This document shows, piece after piece, positions 15,301 through 26,804 of a DNA stretch of 64,000 nucleotides. This DNA is from Ciona intestinalis (taxonomy: Eukaryota > Chordata > Ascidiacea > Phlebobranchia > Cionidae), in contig NW_004190389.1 of assembly GCF_000224145.3 (NCBI RefSeq), positions 1-64,000 of the forward strand, written 5' to 3'. Each line of letters begins with the position of its first letter. Position 1 is the first letter of the stretch. Made by a program: the position numbers and the translations under genes. The notes beneath the pieces were generated by a model. That model saw only the letters and a program-made list of their open reading frames with translations. It was not told the DNA's origin and made no database searches.

Positions 15301-18300
15301 CCCCCCCAAAAAAATAAATTGAAATTTTTTTTTCCTTTTGTTTTTTAGTAATTGTCGTAACATTATTTTAATTCACATTAATTGCGTAAAGCGTGTCATT
15401 TCATGTTATATTCTCTACTACAGTGGTTTCAAACTTTTTAAAATTAAGGCGCTGCTTAAAGCACGTACTAAGTATTTTTGCAAACTTAACTATAAGTAAA
15501 GCGGCATAAATATCCAACCTGTTTTCAAGCCCCTGCAGGCAAAATAATCAATAAGATAACTGCTATTATGACGCAAATAATCAGCATGTTAATTACTATT
15601 ATGTCGTAATGAATTGCCAGTTGAAACAATCGCTACTATGATGCAATGAATCGACATGTGAATCCTTACTATTTCGTAATAGACATGCTGCTTGGCTGAG
15701 CAAAACATCGTAAAAATAAAGCAGTGTTAATTCTGAAACATATTTAGGCAAATTACATTTATTTTACTCGCAACTTTAAGAAGGCAATGCTAAGTATGCA
15801 ATACGAATTCCAGCTAAAAAACTCTGTAAATAATCAGGTGACTTTTTTGTTTAACATTCAAAAGCCTTTAGTTTTATTATGTAAGTGGTATGAGAACGCT
15901 GCATGAACTAAAAAGTGGTATGGGAATAGATAAAGTTTGGAAACCATTGATTTAAATAAATCATATAATTTATAAAACATTGGCTACACGCTGAGGTTGC
16001 GTTTCGTCATTTTTTACGAGAACAGATTTACAACGGTTGCTACGCTCACTTAGTCTTGAATTTGCGCATAGGCGTCGATTTCCGGTGTGGCAGAGGTGGC
16101 ATGCCACCCCAGTTTTAATGTCTACAGTGTTAGAATACGAAACACACTACACGCGCCACCTCACTTATATACAATCAACTACGTTCGTAACGAAAGTTCA
16201 CTACAAACGGGCCATTGTTTCGTTAAGTTTGAACTTTAGACTTGGTACCTCAACTCTAAAATGCTCCGCACGCATGCCTTCATGCAGTTCCTATTGTATC
16301 TAATTTGTATGTGTGATGCCCCTCCCCAACTATGTGCATTGTGTTCTGCCTCAGTGATTTTGCCGTCTTCCTTTTTCTACCTGGCCTCCTGTTTGACCTT
16401 GTTGGTCATTTATTCTAAACGTGTGCTTGTGTTTTGAGGTGCTCTAATAAACCTAACTACTAGCTTAACAGAATTAATGACGCAACAATGCCGCATGTTC
16501 TATACTAATAATATACTTGTCTATACTAAGAAATTATATAATACTGCAACATTTGGACTTTGTGCCTAATGTTTAAATTTATTGATTACCGCAAGCGCAA
16601 ATTAAAATATGAATCAGCCGAGCATGGAAACTCTTTTCTCTGCAGCGAAAAAAACAAAAGGGTAGTGAAAATGTAGCAGAATCTGCTTTGTCGACATCCG
16701 CCGTAATGTAGCCATCACCTTAAACGGATGTTGCATACCAGCCTCTACTGTCCACAGAAGCACCTGACTTGTGTTTGTCTGGGGAACAGATCTTGCCGCA
16801 AAGTATGCCAAAAAAATGCCTCTGGCAGATCTGAAGAGCGGCATTGGTTCAACAAGTTTCCATTTTAGGTCTTAATAAAGACCAAACTTGTTTTTGTGCC
16901 ACTTGTGTTTGGGCTTTTAGAAGTCGGCTGGACCCAAGAAGCATGGGAACTTTGAAATCAAGTCCGTGGGTGATGACAGAAAATGGTTGGTGCTATTTTA
17001 AAAAGGTTAGACAATGTATAGAATGCTCAAGCCCAACATAAGCGCATCTTCCTCTATCATGGTAAGATACTGTTTGCTTAATTTTCTTTCTCACCTGACC
17101 AATAAATACTATTATTTTCTCCTTTATAGATTGGCATGGAAGAATTGGCCACATCAGCATTAGTTGACAGAAGTTTAAAAGAAATATATAAAATAATAGG
17201 CTTGTGCTAACAGCAATATTTGACGCTGCCGGGCACCAGGGTGTAACAGACCAGGCATTACGTGATCACAACGATGAAAAAGAAATGGAAAACCTGTGGT
17301 CACTCCTGCATCAGCTTAGCAAACACAACCCGACTATTAAGGATTATTTTTATAAAACATTTCGACAGAGTAACTCATGTCCCCGGAAATTCAAAACGAG
17401 ATGGTGTCGATGTTGGGTCATGCTGTGGTACGGGAGCTTTTAGAAATCATGAAAAAAAGAATCCAAGTTGTTTTGTTTGGAGGTTTTATATTCCATTGTT
17501 ATAGATGAAATGTCTGATATTTCGCAGTATAGATGAAATGTCTGATATTTCGCAGCAAATGTCTAATATTTCGCAGTAACCAAGTTAGTTTTTCCAGGCG
17601 GTATTATGACAAAGACCTTCAAAGTAACGAAGTCTTCACTAGGTTTTATGATACCAGTAACTGTGACGAAGCCACTTTGTTCCAACTTGTGGAGGATGTA
17701 TTAACCCAATACGGGTTGAAACTTTCGCAAATTTGCAGACAAGGGTACGACGGTGGGGCCAACATGGCAGGAAGAGTTAAAAGGCTTCAAAGCAGAATTT
17801 CAAATAAAATTCCAAAGCATCCTATATGCACTGCACAGGGCATCAATAAAGTCTTGTTTGCCAAGATGCTTGTGGGACAAATTTCGTAGTAAAACGGTCT
17901 ATGGCATCTTTAAATTGCATTGGTAATTTTATTAAAGAATTATCCAAAGGCCTAAACAAATTTAACACCATAACTGCTGGTTCTTCCAAAGCCCCTACAA
18001 TTCGCCCACTCTGCCCTACGAGTTGGGTTTTAAGATTAAGTAATCTTGATGCAGCATTGATTAACTACAAAGGCATATTAGAGTATCTTCACGAAACTAG
18101 CACAGACACGCCGCAAAAATGTAGTATCAGGTCCACACATTGTCATACCTGGAACTTGAATATATGAAAAAACTCAGCAGCTATTTCCCTTGGGAGGCTT
18201 TTGGAGCACCTTTTTCGAACCATAAAGCCCACCCATGTTTTATGTCAAAGACGACATGTGTTAAATGGAGACATGCAAGAGGCGTTGGCGATGTTAGCCA

Positions 18301-21300
18301 AGCTGATAAGTCCTCCAATAAAAACGCAGTTGTGTTTTTTGTTGAAACGAATGCAGACACGGAAGTATTTTACTGACATCTTAAAAGATATTTTACAATC
18401 CGCAGCACGAGCAACTTTGGAAAGGTACGACTTGCAGCTGCCCCGTTCGGCTACTAAGACTCGTTTTAGAAGACAGCCATTTGACGGAAAATGAAATAGA
18501 AGGAATTTTACGACGGAGATAGGGATCCACAAGAACTAAAAAGGGAGAGAGTCTAGTGGTTCGCTCGCTGTCGACGGAAGGGTGTTGAAATCTCAATAAA
18601 GCAACTCCGCAAACAGCTAGCAAAAGTCCCGATGAAAGACATAATTCCCAATTTACATACGGCTGTTATTACAAATATCGTGCTGCCAACTTCATCATGC
18701 GAGACTGAGCGTTCCTTCAGTGAGCTCAGAAGAATTTAAACATATCTGAGTTCGACACAGAATCAGCAAAGATTTAACAACCTGGCAATACTAAACATTC
18801 ACAGCAACACAGCAAAATCTCCGGATATAAACCACATCGCTGAGGAATTTAATTCCAAAACACAAACCAGACGTAATCGATTCGGCGTGTGAATTTTATC
18901 TCTGTCTGCAGATAAAGATGTCTCTTTATGCTATTTTCTTTGTTGTTTTCCTATTCTTTACGTTAATTTTCTTTACGTTAAATTACAAAGTACTGAGTTG
19001 CTTGCATTCGCTCTATGAAGCTACGACCAAGTCTTGTTAGGGGAAAAGCGAGCATTCACAGCACGCTGTAACGCGCTAGTATGACAAATTAACAGGGTCT
19101 CACTCGCTTTTAACACAGTTTCTCAAATTGTGTTAATATGTTGTTGCCACCCCCCAAAAAATATTTAAAGTAAAAAAAACGACGCCTATGAACATGCGAC
19201 TAACCTAAAACAATAATTCGCAGCTTTAACAAAGTTTCTATCACACAGGCGCCCGCACTATAGTCAGAAATACGCTTTATACCAAGATTTGGTAGTTTGA
19301 GTGACAGGCACGCGTAAAATCCTGCTGTGCCACTGCCCACAATGGTAGCAGCCACGAGGCTTGAACCCATTACTTCTGGGCTACATGCAGGTGCGATAAC
19401 CACTTTGCCACAGCACTGGTGATTACAGCAAACACCAAATGAAAGGACGGCAATGTTTAAATCTTAGAATCCCAGAAAGAGTGTGGGCTCGCGGAATATC
19501 TTACAATCTGTTTTTATCACAATTGAAAGCAATTAAACAACATACGTTGGGGTTAAGCAATATTGTAAATTATGGTAATGGATGACATCACAATTAAGCT
19601 TATTACGTCGACAATTCCCAATAGGTCTCTGTGACTAAAAATGTGTTTGGCTACCAAAAAATAACTGTCCCGAAGTCAACAGCAAGTTGGAATTGGGGAT
19701 GCACCGGGTCGAATCCAGGTCCAATTAACCGGTCGAGTATCGACGTTTTCGTGGTATTCGGACCCGGCCGGGTATCGCAATTACTCTGTCCGGGTAATTT
19801 CATTAATATTTTAGTTGTTCGTCATTTAATAACACGGAAAAAATGGTTTGTACGGCAGGTATTCAAACGTTTTCATGGCCCGTTGATCCATGTTCTCGCG
19901 CAACAAAGTCCGACGTAACATTTCGTACTATGACGAAACAAACATACCTTCATTCGAGTTGCGCAATACTGTGCGTAAAAATAAACTAAACGCATTTATG
20001 CATACTATACTCCGTGAAATTGTTGCTGTACGAGAGAATTAAGAATGAGTTCTACTTCAAAGTCATCTTTTGTTTGGAAGTATTTCGAAGTAATGGAAAC
20101 AGACACCTCCACAACAGTATGTAATCTGTGCAACGTATTGATAAGTCAGGGAAAGTCTGTTGCTACATATACGACAAGCTCCATGATAAAGCACTTACTA
20201 TTAAAAACATTAAATCGATGTAAGGAAGCAAGAAAGTGGTGTGGCTACTCAAAGCAACTGCGGTAAAAGACCGACCGCTCAACAGACAATCGAAGGGATG
20301 TTTGCCAACAAAAAATGTTTTTCAACAACGCACCCAGCTGCCCAAAAAATTACAAAACTTATATGTGAGATGGTTGCAGCAAATTTTCTTCCTTTATTTG
20401 TGGTCGAAAACGAAGGCTTTAGGCGTTTAATTACTGAACTCCAACCCCGCTATAATATTCCGTCAAGAAAATATGTAACTGAAACGCATGGTCAATAATT
20501 CGATTGTTTTGCTGGAACGACAGATATATGGACAAGCATTCAAAACATCGCGTATATGAGCCTCATGATTTATTTTGTATCGTATGATAAGGGCAATCTA
20601 CGTCTTCTGTCCTACGTGTTGTCGTGTAACGAATTAGAAGGGTCGCATACTGCTCAGCATATCTTAGAAGAGATAAAACTTCAAGAAGCTCTCTGGGATA
20701 TACAGTTACGGTACATGGTCAGCGATAATGCAGCCAACGTTGTTAAAGCCCTGCGTGATGGTGAGATCAAGGGAGTGCGGTGCATGGCGCATACCATCAA
20801 CCTAGTTGTACACCACGCCTTAAAAAATTCCCAACGAACGGTCAATGATACAGTTGCCGTTGCTCATCGTATTGTTACACACTTCCACCATTCTCCGCGG
20901 GCATGCGGCATGTTAAAGTCAGTGCAAACGGATCTTAACCTTCCAAAACACAAGCTCATCCAAGATGTCCCAACTCGTTGGAACTCAACATTTTTTATGC
21001 TTGAGCGATTATTGGAGCAGAAACCCGCAATAAATCAGTTGTATCAGACCCATGGCGAGTTTCAGAACCTATCGTTTAATGAGTGGAAGCTAGTTGATTC
21101 ATTAACAATTGTTTTAAAAATGTTCGATAAAGCCACCTGTGAGCTGAGCGGCGAGGCAGCAACAATTTCTCACATTCTGCCTATTAAAGTAAATCTTGTG
21201 AGAAAATTGAAAAAATTTGAACATGAGAATGCAGAAGGCAGGTTGTTTGGTATAGGCACTTTCATATCGGTACTAAAAGAGCAGTTACAACACAGGTTTA

Positions 21301-23592
21301 GTAAACCACACCGTGGTGTGCCAGAAGCTAAAAATTGCTATTTGTCATCGACAGACGATTCCGGCAACGAAGATAGCATTTTGTTTGACTGTCCTCTGTC
21401 CGACGATCAAATTGTTGACACTGAAACAACGCCAAGATTGGAACAGATGGATCACCGCGCGTCCGCGCGGATTGTCCCACATTGTTTTCCTTAGCTTTAT
21501 CACTTCTTTCTTGTCCACCAACAAGTGTATCGTCGAAACGTCTTTTCAGTTCATTGGGCGTGATTGTATCTCCCCTGTGTAATCGTCTCAAGCCAAAGAA
21601 TGTGGAAGTGCTAACATTTTTGCACTACAATCTCCAAAATCTTAATTTTTTGTATTAAATGTTGTCTAGGAATTTGTGCCTCTCATGTAAATAATTTTTT
21701 TTTTTTGTTAATAAAAATTCGTTCCACATATTCAGTTGAATTGAAGCGCTAATCAATGTATACATGTCTGATGGATCGACTAGATTATGGTTATTTCGTT
21801 TTGATACCTACTAATTCGCTGACGGACGTGTCTTTACTTGCTTGCATGCATGCGATGTAAGCATAGGCGTCGATTTTTTTAACGTTGTAAACCAATCTTA
21901 AGGGGGCGAAAAAAATGTCAGTGTATGCCTAACTAGGATGCATGTGAAAGCTAAAACACGACACACGTGAAGGCTAAACTACAACGCAAGTGAAGGCTAA
22001 ACTACAACGCACGTGAAGGCTAAACTACAAGGCACGTTAAGGCTGAAATACGACGCACGTGAAGGCTAAACTACGACACACGTGCAGGCTAAAACACGAC
22101 ACACGTGAAGGCTAAACTACGACACACGTGGAGGCTAAACATGACATACGTGAAGGCTAAACTACGACGCACGTGAAGGCTAAACTACGACACACATGAA
22201 GGCTAAACTACGATGCACATGAAGGCTGAACTACAACACGTTGTAAGCTAAAACACGACACACGTGAAGGCTAAACTACTACGCACATGCAGGCTAAACT
22301 ACTACGCACATGCAGGCTAAACTACAACACACGCGAAGGCTAAACTACGACGCACGTGAAGGCTAAACTACGAGGCACGTGAAGGCTAAACTATGATGCT
22401 TGTGAAGGCTGAACTACAACACGCTTGTAAGCTAAAACACGACACACGTGAAGGCTAAACTACGTTTCATGTGAAGGCTAAACAAGACGCACATGAAGGC
22501 TAAATTCTGACCCACGTGAAGACTAAAATACGACGCACGTAAGGACTAAACTACGAGGCACGTGAAGGCTAAATTCCTATGCACGTAAAGGCTAAACTAA
22601 AAAAGGTTTACACGTAAAGGTTTACTTTAAAAACGCAAACATTCAGCCTGTTTTTAAACCTCCTACATGCTAAATGATAAACGTGTAAATGCCTATTATG
22701 ACACAAACAATCAACGTGTGGATTGCTATTATTTCGCAATCAATTGCCAGGTTAAACAATTGCTATTATGACGCAATAAATCCACGTGTGAATCCCTACT
22801 GTTACGTAACAAACAGTCTACCTAGCAATAAAAACATAGTAAATATAAAGTACAACGCAAACATAAACCGAACGGTTATTTTATTTCGCTTTTGCATTGA
22901 TCGGGATAATGCGTTGTTACGCAATAATACAGGTACCGTAAACCAGGGGGCGCGCGCCCCCGGGGAATCAACGCCAGTAGACGTAAGGCTACACAAGGCG
23001 CATTTTCGCTTTATATGACAACCGCATACTCGTGCGGACTCGACGACAGCCGCATAATACATAAATAAAAACGCCTTTTTGACGTCACTCGCCTATTGTG
23101 ATGTCACTCGCCGGGTACTCGGATTCGCCCGGGTAACGTTTCTGGTTTCTCAATTTTAATTTCGTCCCATCCCTAGTTGGAATTAAAGAACCCAGGTTGT
23201 ATTAAAGAACTCAGGTTTTACGGCTGCCAGAACCCCAACCACTGCTGTGTGTGTTAGCTAATCAAAACACTGCTAAATAGAGTGTACAGACTGAACATTT
23301 TAATGATTTGGCTGCTAATGATTATGCCTTAGTTAAAGCAGCTTGCCACTGCAATCTGCATGAACAGGCATCGTGCTAAACTGTTGAACTTTGATAAATT
23401 CATGTATAAATTCAGCCTCTCCAAATTTTTTTAGTAAAATACACTTAAATACACATAGAATATTATATATACATACATACATATTAAACTATTTAAAATT
23501 TAAATAAATATGAAACCTGTGAATAGCCGAAACAGCATCTTCAAGTTTTTTCCAGGTATCTCTTTCATAATTGTCCGGTAACACTGGTTTAT
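3334..23592 (-). CDS. CUL4: Cullin-4, ubiquitin-ligase scaffold (16 exons; N-terminal exon not found)
   Basis: Scaffold of CRL4 ligases: binds DDB1 through its N-terminal half and RBX1 through its C-terminal cullin-homology domain. Exons in coding order: 23592-23517, 13615-13525, 10619-10500, 10215-10142, 10082-9920, 9824-9652, 9515-9329, 8920-8728, 8361-8257, 7263-7067, 6724-6608, 5873-5763, 5673-5503, 4746-4639, 4565-4413, 3429-3334. All junctions are GT-AG and every phase matches, giving about 710 residues against about 760 in vertebrate CUL4A, so roughly 50 N-terminal residues are missing. Seen: LPDNY start of cullin repeats, DLLDLKEKL, the [18 protein letters not shown] block (7067-7263), [27 protein letters not shown], and the neddylation motif [11 protein letters not shown] in exon 4413-4565, whose first Lys is the expected NEDD8 site. 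The last exon ends QYHYMA and stop at 3334-3336. The donor at 10499 (gtcatt) is weak. CUL4 rather than another cullin because of the [15 protein letters not shown] and [18 protein letters not shown] blocks. Confidence 0.95.
3805..4125 (-). repeat. SINE, one full and one partial unit in tandem
   Basis: Two body segments follow one another (3805-3893 and 3894-4125), both with TACTTTGTGGG and GGCT.ATAATTTGGAC-like sequence; only the second has the tRNA-like head. The head has an internal duplication of about 25 bases (CTCATTACCCATGGTTCAAG twice, 4050-4101). It lies in CUL4's last intron, between exons 3334-3429 and 4413-4565. Confidence 0.75.
5990..6480 (+). other. G/T-rich, A-poor intronic tract
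   Basis: About 490 bases of CUL4 intron with strong strand asymmetry: T dominates with G, and A is scarce compared with the neighbours. Long spurious plus-strand frames ([10 protein letters not shown]..., [10 protein letters not shown]...) are products of that composition. I see no conserved motif. Confidence 0.4.
7980..8122. mobile_element. Right end of a hAT-type MITE
   Basis: Ends GTACCACAGTTTGGGAACCACTG, here quoted only by its core TTTGGGAACCACTG (8106-8119), the inverse of a CAGTGGTTCCCAAA terminus. The left end was not located. CUL4 intron. Confidence 0.45.
10620..13524. other. CUL4 intron, no recognised element
   Basis: AT-rich, no gene-like frame. 12703-12730 has a local inverted repeat (ACCTTAGG-type, in TTAGGTAACCTAAGG). 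A plus-strand frame at 10785-11069 has no recognisable similarity and looks random. Confidence 0.4.
13752..14259 (-). repeat. tRNA-derived SINE body and tail, interrupted by LTR
   Basis: The 3' tail on the minus strand is CATTCATTC-like (13752-13775) and the body includes GACCAATGGGTT, then TGCCGTTAAGTGTCTTGCC on the plus strand. The tRNA-like head belonging to it is displaced to 19336-19420 by the composite hAT segment. Confidence 0.7.
13851..14135 (-). mobile_element. Solo LTR of a Ty1/copia-like element, inside a SINE
   Basis: A 285-base block with TG...CA ends, matching the inverse of the LTR-like block downstream of the copia remnant at 42332-42609. Read on the minus strand it has TATATAAGCTGAGTTTG, then AATAAAG, then ATGCATTGGATCAAGAGGTC. 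The flanks AAGTA and TGGTA are weakly similar. SINE sequence continues on both sides (13752-13850, 14136-14259). Confidence 0.75.
14316..14475. repeat. Three tandem units of about 64 bp
   Basis: The motif GAGAAAT, then CTAATTCAGAGCGATATAAT, then TTTCTTTATTC recurs three times with small differences just inside the left end of the composite hAT segment. Subterminal repeats of this sort often bind hAT transposases; that role is inference. Confidence 0.7.
14905..16052. repeat. Foldback (long inverted repeat) with MITE in the loop
   Basis: About 100 bases at 14905-15005 (including ATGACGAAACGCAACGTCAG) recur inverted at 15955-16052 (CTGAGGTTGCGTTTCGTCAT). The roughly 950-base loop is largely a separate MITE, 15421-15949. 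Confidence 0.75.
15421..15949. mobile_element. hAT-type MITE, CAGTGGTTTC ends
   Basis: Starts CAGTGGTTTCAAACTTT and ends AAAGTTTGGAAACCATTG, near-perfect inverted termini. Internally (15540-15720) a ~30-base motif, GCTATTATGACGCAAT plus AATC-CATGTGAAT, is repeated about four times. This internal block recurs at four other places in the window. Confidence 0.7.
16067..19190 (+). mobile_element. hAT element with CATAGGCGTCG ends (TTF/ZMYM-type transposase)
   Basis: Begins CATAGGCGTCGATTT followed by a GGTGTGGCAGAGGTGGCA section and ends with the inverse, GGGGGTGGCAACA-type sequence then CGACGCCTATG. Flanking octamers AATTTGCG and AACATGCG match at six of eight positions, a likely eroded target duplication. 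The inside is a decayed transposase (16840-18892). It sits in a larger segment also bounded by hAT-like ends (14260-19335). Confidence 0.8.
16840..18892 (+). pseudogene. TTF/ZMYM-type hAT transposase remnant
   Basis: Scattered frames reconstruct the order of domains of this family. A Cys-containing TTF-like zinc-finger region ([10 protein letters not shown], near 16880) is followed by [16 protein letters not shown] and the core block [19 protein letters not shown] (17738-17794) preceded by YGLKLSQI. The C-terminal dimerisation block follows at about 18660-18830 ([19 protein letters not shown], a stop, then [20 protein letters not shown]). Multiple stops and frame changes separate the blocks. 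A 27-base unit containing ATGTCTGATATTTCGCAG is repeated about three times at 17505-17578. Not functional as read. Confidence 0.8.
19336..19420 (-). repeat. tRNA-like head of SINE
   Basis: Read on the minus strand it has an A-box-like TGGCAAAGTGGTTATCG and a B-box-like GGGTTCAAGCCTC, flanking CACCTGCATGTAGCCCAGAAG. This is the 5' promoter end of the SINE whose body lies at 13752-14259. Confidence 0.75.
20045..21658 (+). pseudogene. ZBED-type hAT transposase, inactivated
   Basis: A BED zinc finger opens the protein ([19 protein letters not shown], from 20045), then a frame change near 20240-20266 leads into the N-terminal helical domain (IEGMFANKK). A stop at 20496-20498 interrupts just before the hallmark TTDIWTS. 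The catalytic-core region continues in frame from 20499 to 21494 ([44 protein letters not shown]). The C-terminal dimerisation block reappears in another frame at about 21520-21658 ([16 protein letters not shown], then [16 protein letters not shown]). At least two frame changes and one stop make it non-functional as read. The usual segment before the C-terminal block appears deleted. Confidence 0.85.
21945..22625. repeat. 23-bp minisatellite, CACGTG-containing (copy 1)
   Basis: About 30 units of AAGGCTAAACTACGACGCACGTG with scattered changes, here inside the ZBED hAT. Most units keep the palindrome CACGTG or a one-base variant. The unit is the inverse complement of the array at 36788-38010. 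Confidence 0.9.
22640..22870 (+). repeat. Interspersed block with ~30-bp subrepeats (copy)
   Basis: Same GCTATTATGACGCAATAAAT-type block as inside the MITE at 15421-15949. It directly follows the minisatellite. Confidence 0.65.
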
Positions 23593-24447
23593 CTGTGGGT
23601 AGCAACAAAGTTATAAGGGTATTTTGACAATAGATTACATTGCCAGGTCTAGAGACTAACTGTAAAATAAATCATGTCTAATGATTTTTCCTAAACAGTG
23701 GCAGACAAAGATTTAGAGTTAACACAAAGATCATTAAATCTCAGTATTTCTAGGTACGTTTTTAAATGTCGTATATTATTTAAATAGTGCTGCATCTACT
23801 TATACAGTCACCCCGCTTTAACGAACTACATCTGAACCAAACCAAACTGTTTCTATGAAGTGGGTGGTCTTATTATATGGGGATGAACTAATTTGACACT
23901 CTTGACCCCTAATAAAACACTTGCTTTATCTCTCTAAAAATAGTGTAGGCGCCTGCGTCCAATGTTTAATAAGGTAATGCTATTAAATCCTATTTTTGGT
24001 CGAAATGTGCTCCACTTAAGCAGCTATTGATCTGTTTAAGTGGGGAGTTTGCAAACGTTTATTAGGGGAGTTTGCAAAAAGTTTATTAGAATTTGGACTT
24101 ACAAAAAATCGATCTGATTAATATTTAACACAAATAAGTATGGCAACACTGTAGGAATATTGAATTAGACATCCTGTAGTTGTTAATAAATTAATGATTT
24201 AAATTCAGAACAATCAAAAGTAACAGCTGGTACTTTATTTGCTCTTTGGCTCTAGTGTCTTATTATCCATAGAAACAGTGTGGTGTATACCATCACGATT
24301 TCTAGCTTTCGGCTTGCATATGTAACAACATGAAACTAATACAGTAGTGCTGCAGCACAAAGACCAGATGATAAACAAACAATAGATTAATTAACGGGCC
24401 AACGAGTTTACCCAATTATGTTTGGAAAAAAAGCAACCTGTAAACTC

Positions 24448-25464
24448 TAATAATCTGGTGCTACAAAAACGTAACCAACAAAATCAAGTCCAACCACTAG
24501 TAGTAATAGAGAATTATATTTCACTTAAATGCCAGCGTCAGTCTCTGCAAAAGAAGCTTATAAAAAAAACAAAAAAGTGATAGAATGGAGAAAACCAAGA
24601 AACACAAACACCCACATCTGCAAACATTAAAAACAACAGCACGGAAGAGGCACGCTGGACAAACAAAGGAAAGCAGGAACACAGTGAAAGGTGTAAACTG
24701 GGTGTAAAAGGTGACAAGAAAGCGAGATAACCAGGGAGCGTGCCTCGGATGCCTCGGAAAATAATGAGTCAAAACGGCAAGCAAAACAAACAAGACAAGG
24801 AAAAAAACGCGAACAAAAGTGAAAACAGGAGGCAAAATAGTGGAAAACTATTTGATACAGGTAGTATCATCTTCTTGATTTTGATTTTTCTCCATTCTAT
24901 CACTTTTCTGTATTTTTATAAGCTTCATTTGCAGAGACTGACGCTGGCATTTAAGTGAAATATAAATCTCTATTACTACTAGTGGTTGGTAGGGATGCAC
25001 ATTACAGAATAAATAGGTATTCTAGAATATCCTAGAATACTTTATTTCGAAATTAGAATTCCAAATCTAGAATTTTAAATCTTTTCATATTTATAGGAAA
25101 AAATAATTTTACCCACATAAGTCAGATTATAAACTGTTTTATAGCAGCCTTGTTCGATCATGAGCTGTAAAATGATCAAAAATTGTACTATTGGGTAGTT
25201 TTTGCGCCACGAACATATAGCTGGCTATGAAAAGAGTAAAGACGTTGCACAAAAATATTTTTTTTCAAAATTATTAGGTTTTAAAAATTGTAAATATAGT
25301 GTATGAGATGACGAGTGATGACGCCATTAAACAGAATGCCGAATCCCGTAATTAGATTCGAATACAAAAGGATTGGAAAATCATGGATTCGAAATTCTGT
25401 ACTGTGCATCCCTAGTGGTTGGACTTGATTTTTGTTGGTTACGTTTTCGTTTAGAGATTATTAC
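24448..25464. mobile_element. Foldback element with ~150-bp arms
   Basis: The left arm 24448-24598 (ACGTAACCAACA, TTCACTTAAATGCCAGCGTC) matches the inverse of 24885-24989 plus 25415-25464 almost perfectly. The right arm is split by a 425-bp MITE. The loop (24600-24880) is purine-rich on the plus strand and non-coding. Confidence 0.85.
24990..25414. mobile_element. 425-bp hAT MITE with perfect 8-bp duplication
   Basis: Starts TAGGGATGCACA and ends TGTGCATCCCTA. GTGGTTGG is duplicated at 24982-24989 and 25415-25422. It is inserted in the right arm of the surrounding foldback, whose left arm shows the uninterrupted sequence (CCAACCACTAGTAG). Confidence 0.92.
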
Positions 25465-26804
25465 TGTACTTTATTATACAAGAATCGTTTAACTATGTGA
25501 ACATCAGATCAGGGTCAGATTTCCAGAATTTATTACAAGTAAACTCTGATTATAATAAAAACATGTGTAAAACTAATTGGAAAGATAGGCCTACATTATA
25601 AAACAAGAATGTAGTAACAGGTATGTGTATTGTTAAGTGGGAATCCCCCTAAAAAACATTTTATCACAAACAGGTTTTGTGGGTAAAAATAACATTTGTT
25701 TCACATATTTTTTATTCTAACTTCATTCTAAATGGTATTTATTTTTTTCAGTACAACACAAGTTACTAAATCAAACAAAAATTTGAAAAAAAAAACTTTT
25801 TATGAGGTTTGCTAAACTTTTTTTGTGAGAATGCGATTCACATTATGATTGCAGTTATTTGCTAAATATATTAGTACCTTGCTGCTGATATATTTTAATT
25901 TTAAATTTTACGAACAATTCATACCTTTTTTTTTCTTGCTTCTTTACCCCAAAATTGCCTTATTGATAGGGGTAAAAAAATGTTTTAATATGTAAAAAAG
26001 GGTAAAAATAAACTGTTTTTTTTCTGTTTTTGTTTGTTTACCTCAACTAATATTAACTTTGTGATAAAACTGTATAATATTTTAATTTAAAAAATGATTT
26101 AATTTGTTTAAAGGTAATCAAGTATCAAAAACAGATATTTTACAGCTTTGCCTATATTTTCTGATGATTGTTCCTCTAGACAAAAAAAAGGTTTAATTTA
26201 TTTATTACTTGAAGAGAAAATCGAAAGATTATGTTTCCTGGTGAAACACATGATTATGTCACTCAAAATTTGGGTGTTCCTTCCCCGATATATTACGTCA
26301 TTAAAAGCTTAAAGCTGTTAGTTAAGGGTAAGGAAATTTTACGAGCTGCCGTTTTTTGATCTGTATTTCATGGGTTGCATAAAAGCGTTTAAACGACACA
26401 TGGAAAACTCTGCATGAAAAAACTTGGTTTTAAAGAAATCAGAATTCATTACACTTTTAAATAAAAATAAAATTTAAGAAAACAAGATTGTAGTGGCACT
26501 TTATACAAAAACTTGAAAAGGAGTGGCAACCCCTTTGGTGATTTACAGACTATCGGCAGGGCGTTACCGTGGTCATAAACTTAAACTCCTTCATATACCT
26601 AATTCAACTCGTTCGTAACAATCTAACCGCTAACCAACGTGTTAAACTAGGACAAAGCGTCTGATCATGCGTCCACCTCATGTCATGTTTAACAGGCGCG
26701 TGTAACGTCGAGGGTACTTATGCGTCTTTTTAAGTCTCAATGTGATACACAAATAACTGCGTTAGCTGATAAATATAATGTTTGTTTAATAAAGAGGAAA
26801 ATTT

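Larger units (their letters stand above)
14260..19335. mobile_element. Composite hAT-like segment interrupting a SINE
   Basis: The left end GTGGCGCAGCCAGGA (14262) and the inverted right end, GTGGCACAGCAGGA read from 19333, match as hAT-type inverted termini. A second inverted match lies just inside: 14533-14603 against 19243-19312 (ACCAAATCTTGGTATAAAGC core). SINE sequence stops at cttgcc on the left and resumes at cccacaatgg on the right, so the two halves of one SINE flank the segment with about 14 target bases missing. It contains three tandem ~64-bp units, a palindrome, a MITE, and the 16067-19190 hAT. Confidence 0.6.
19695..23176 (+). mobile_element. hAT element (ZBED type) with 8-bp target-site duplication
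   Basis: An 8-base duplication TTGGAATT flanks the element at 19687-19694 and 23177-23184. The termini are GGGGATGCACC on the left and CCATCCCTAG on the right, inverted matches of the AGGGATG type. It carries a broken transposase (20045-21658), an AATAAA near 21709, an internal 23-bp minisatellite (21945-22625), and an inserted piece starting CATAGGCGTCGATTTT at 21864 that resembles the ends of two other hAT elements in this window. It lies in the large CUL4 intron. Confidence 0.85.

Noticed and set aside
21945..22625. CRISPR-like array
   Set aside because: The units are contiguous 23-bp repeats without unique spacers, in a eukaryotic transposon; this is a minisatellite.
24521..24835. Minus-strand 104-residue hydrophobic Cys/Phe-rich frame
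   Set aside because: It spans a foldback arm and its loop, is driven by pyrimidine-rich composition, and has no homology or conserved start context.
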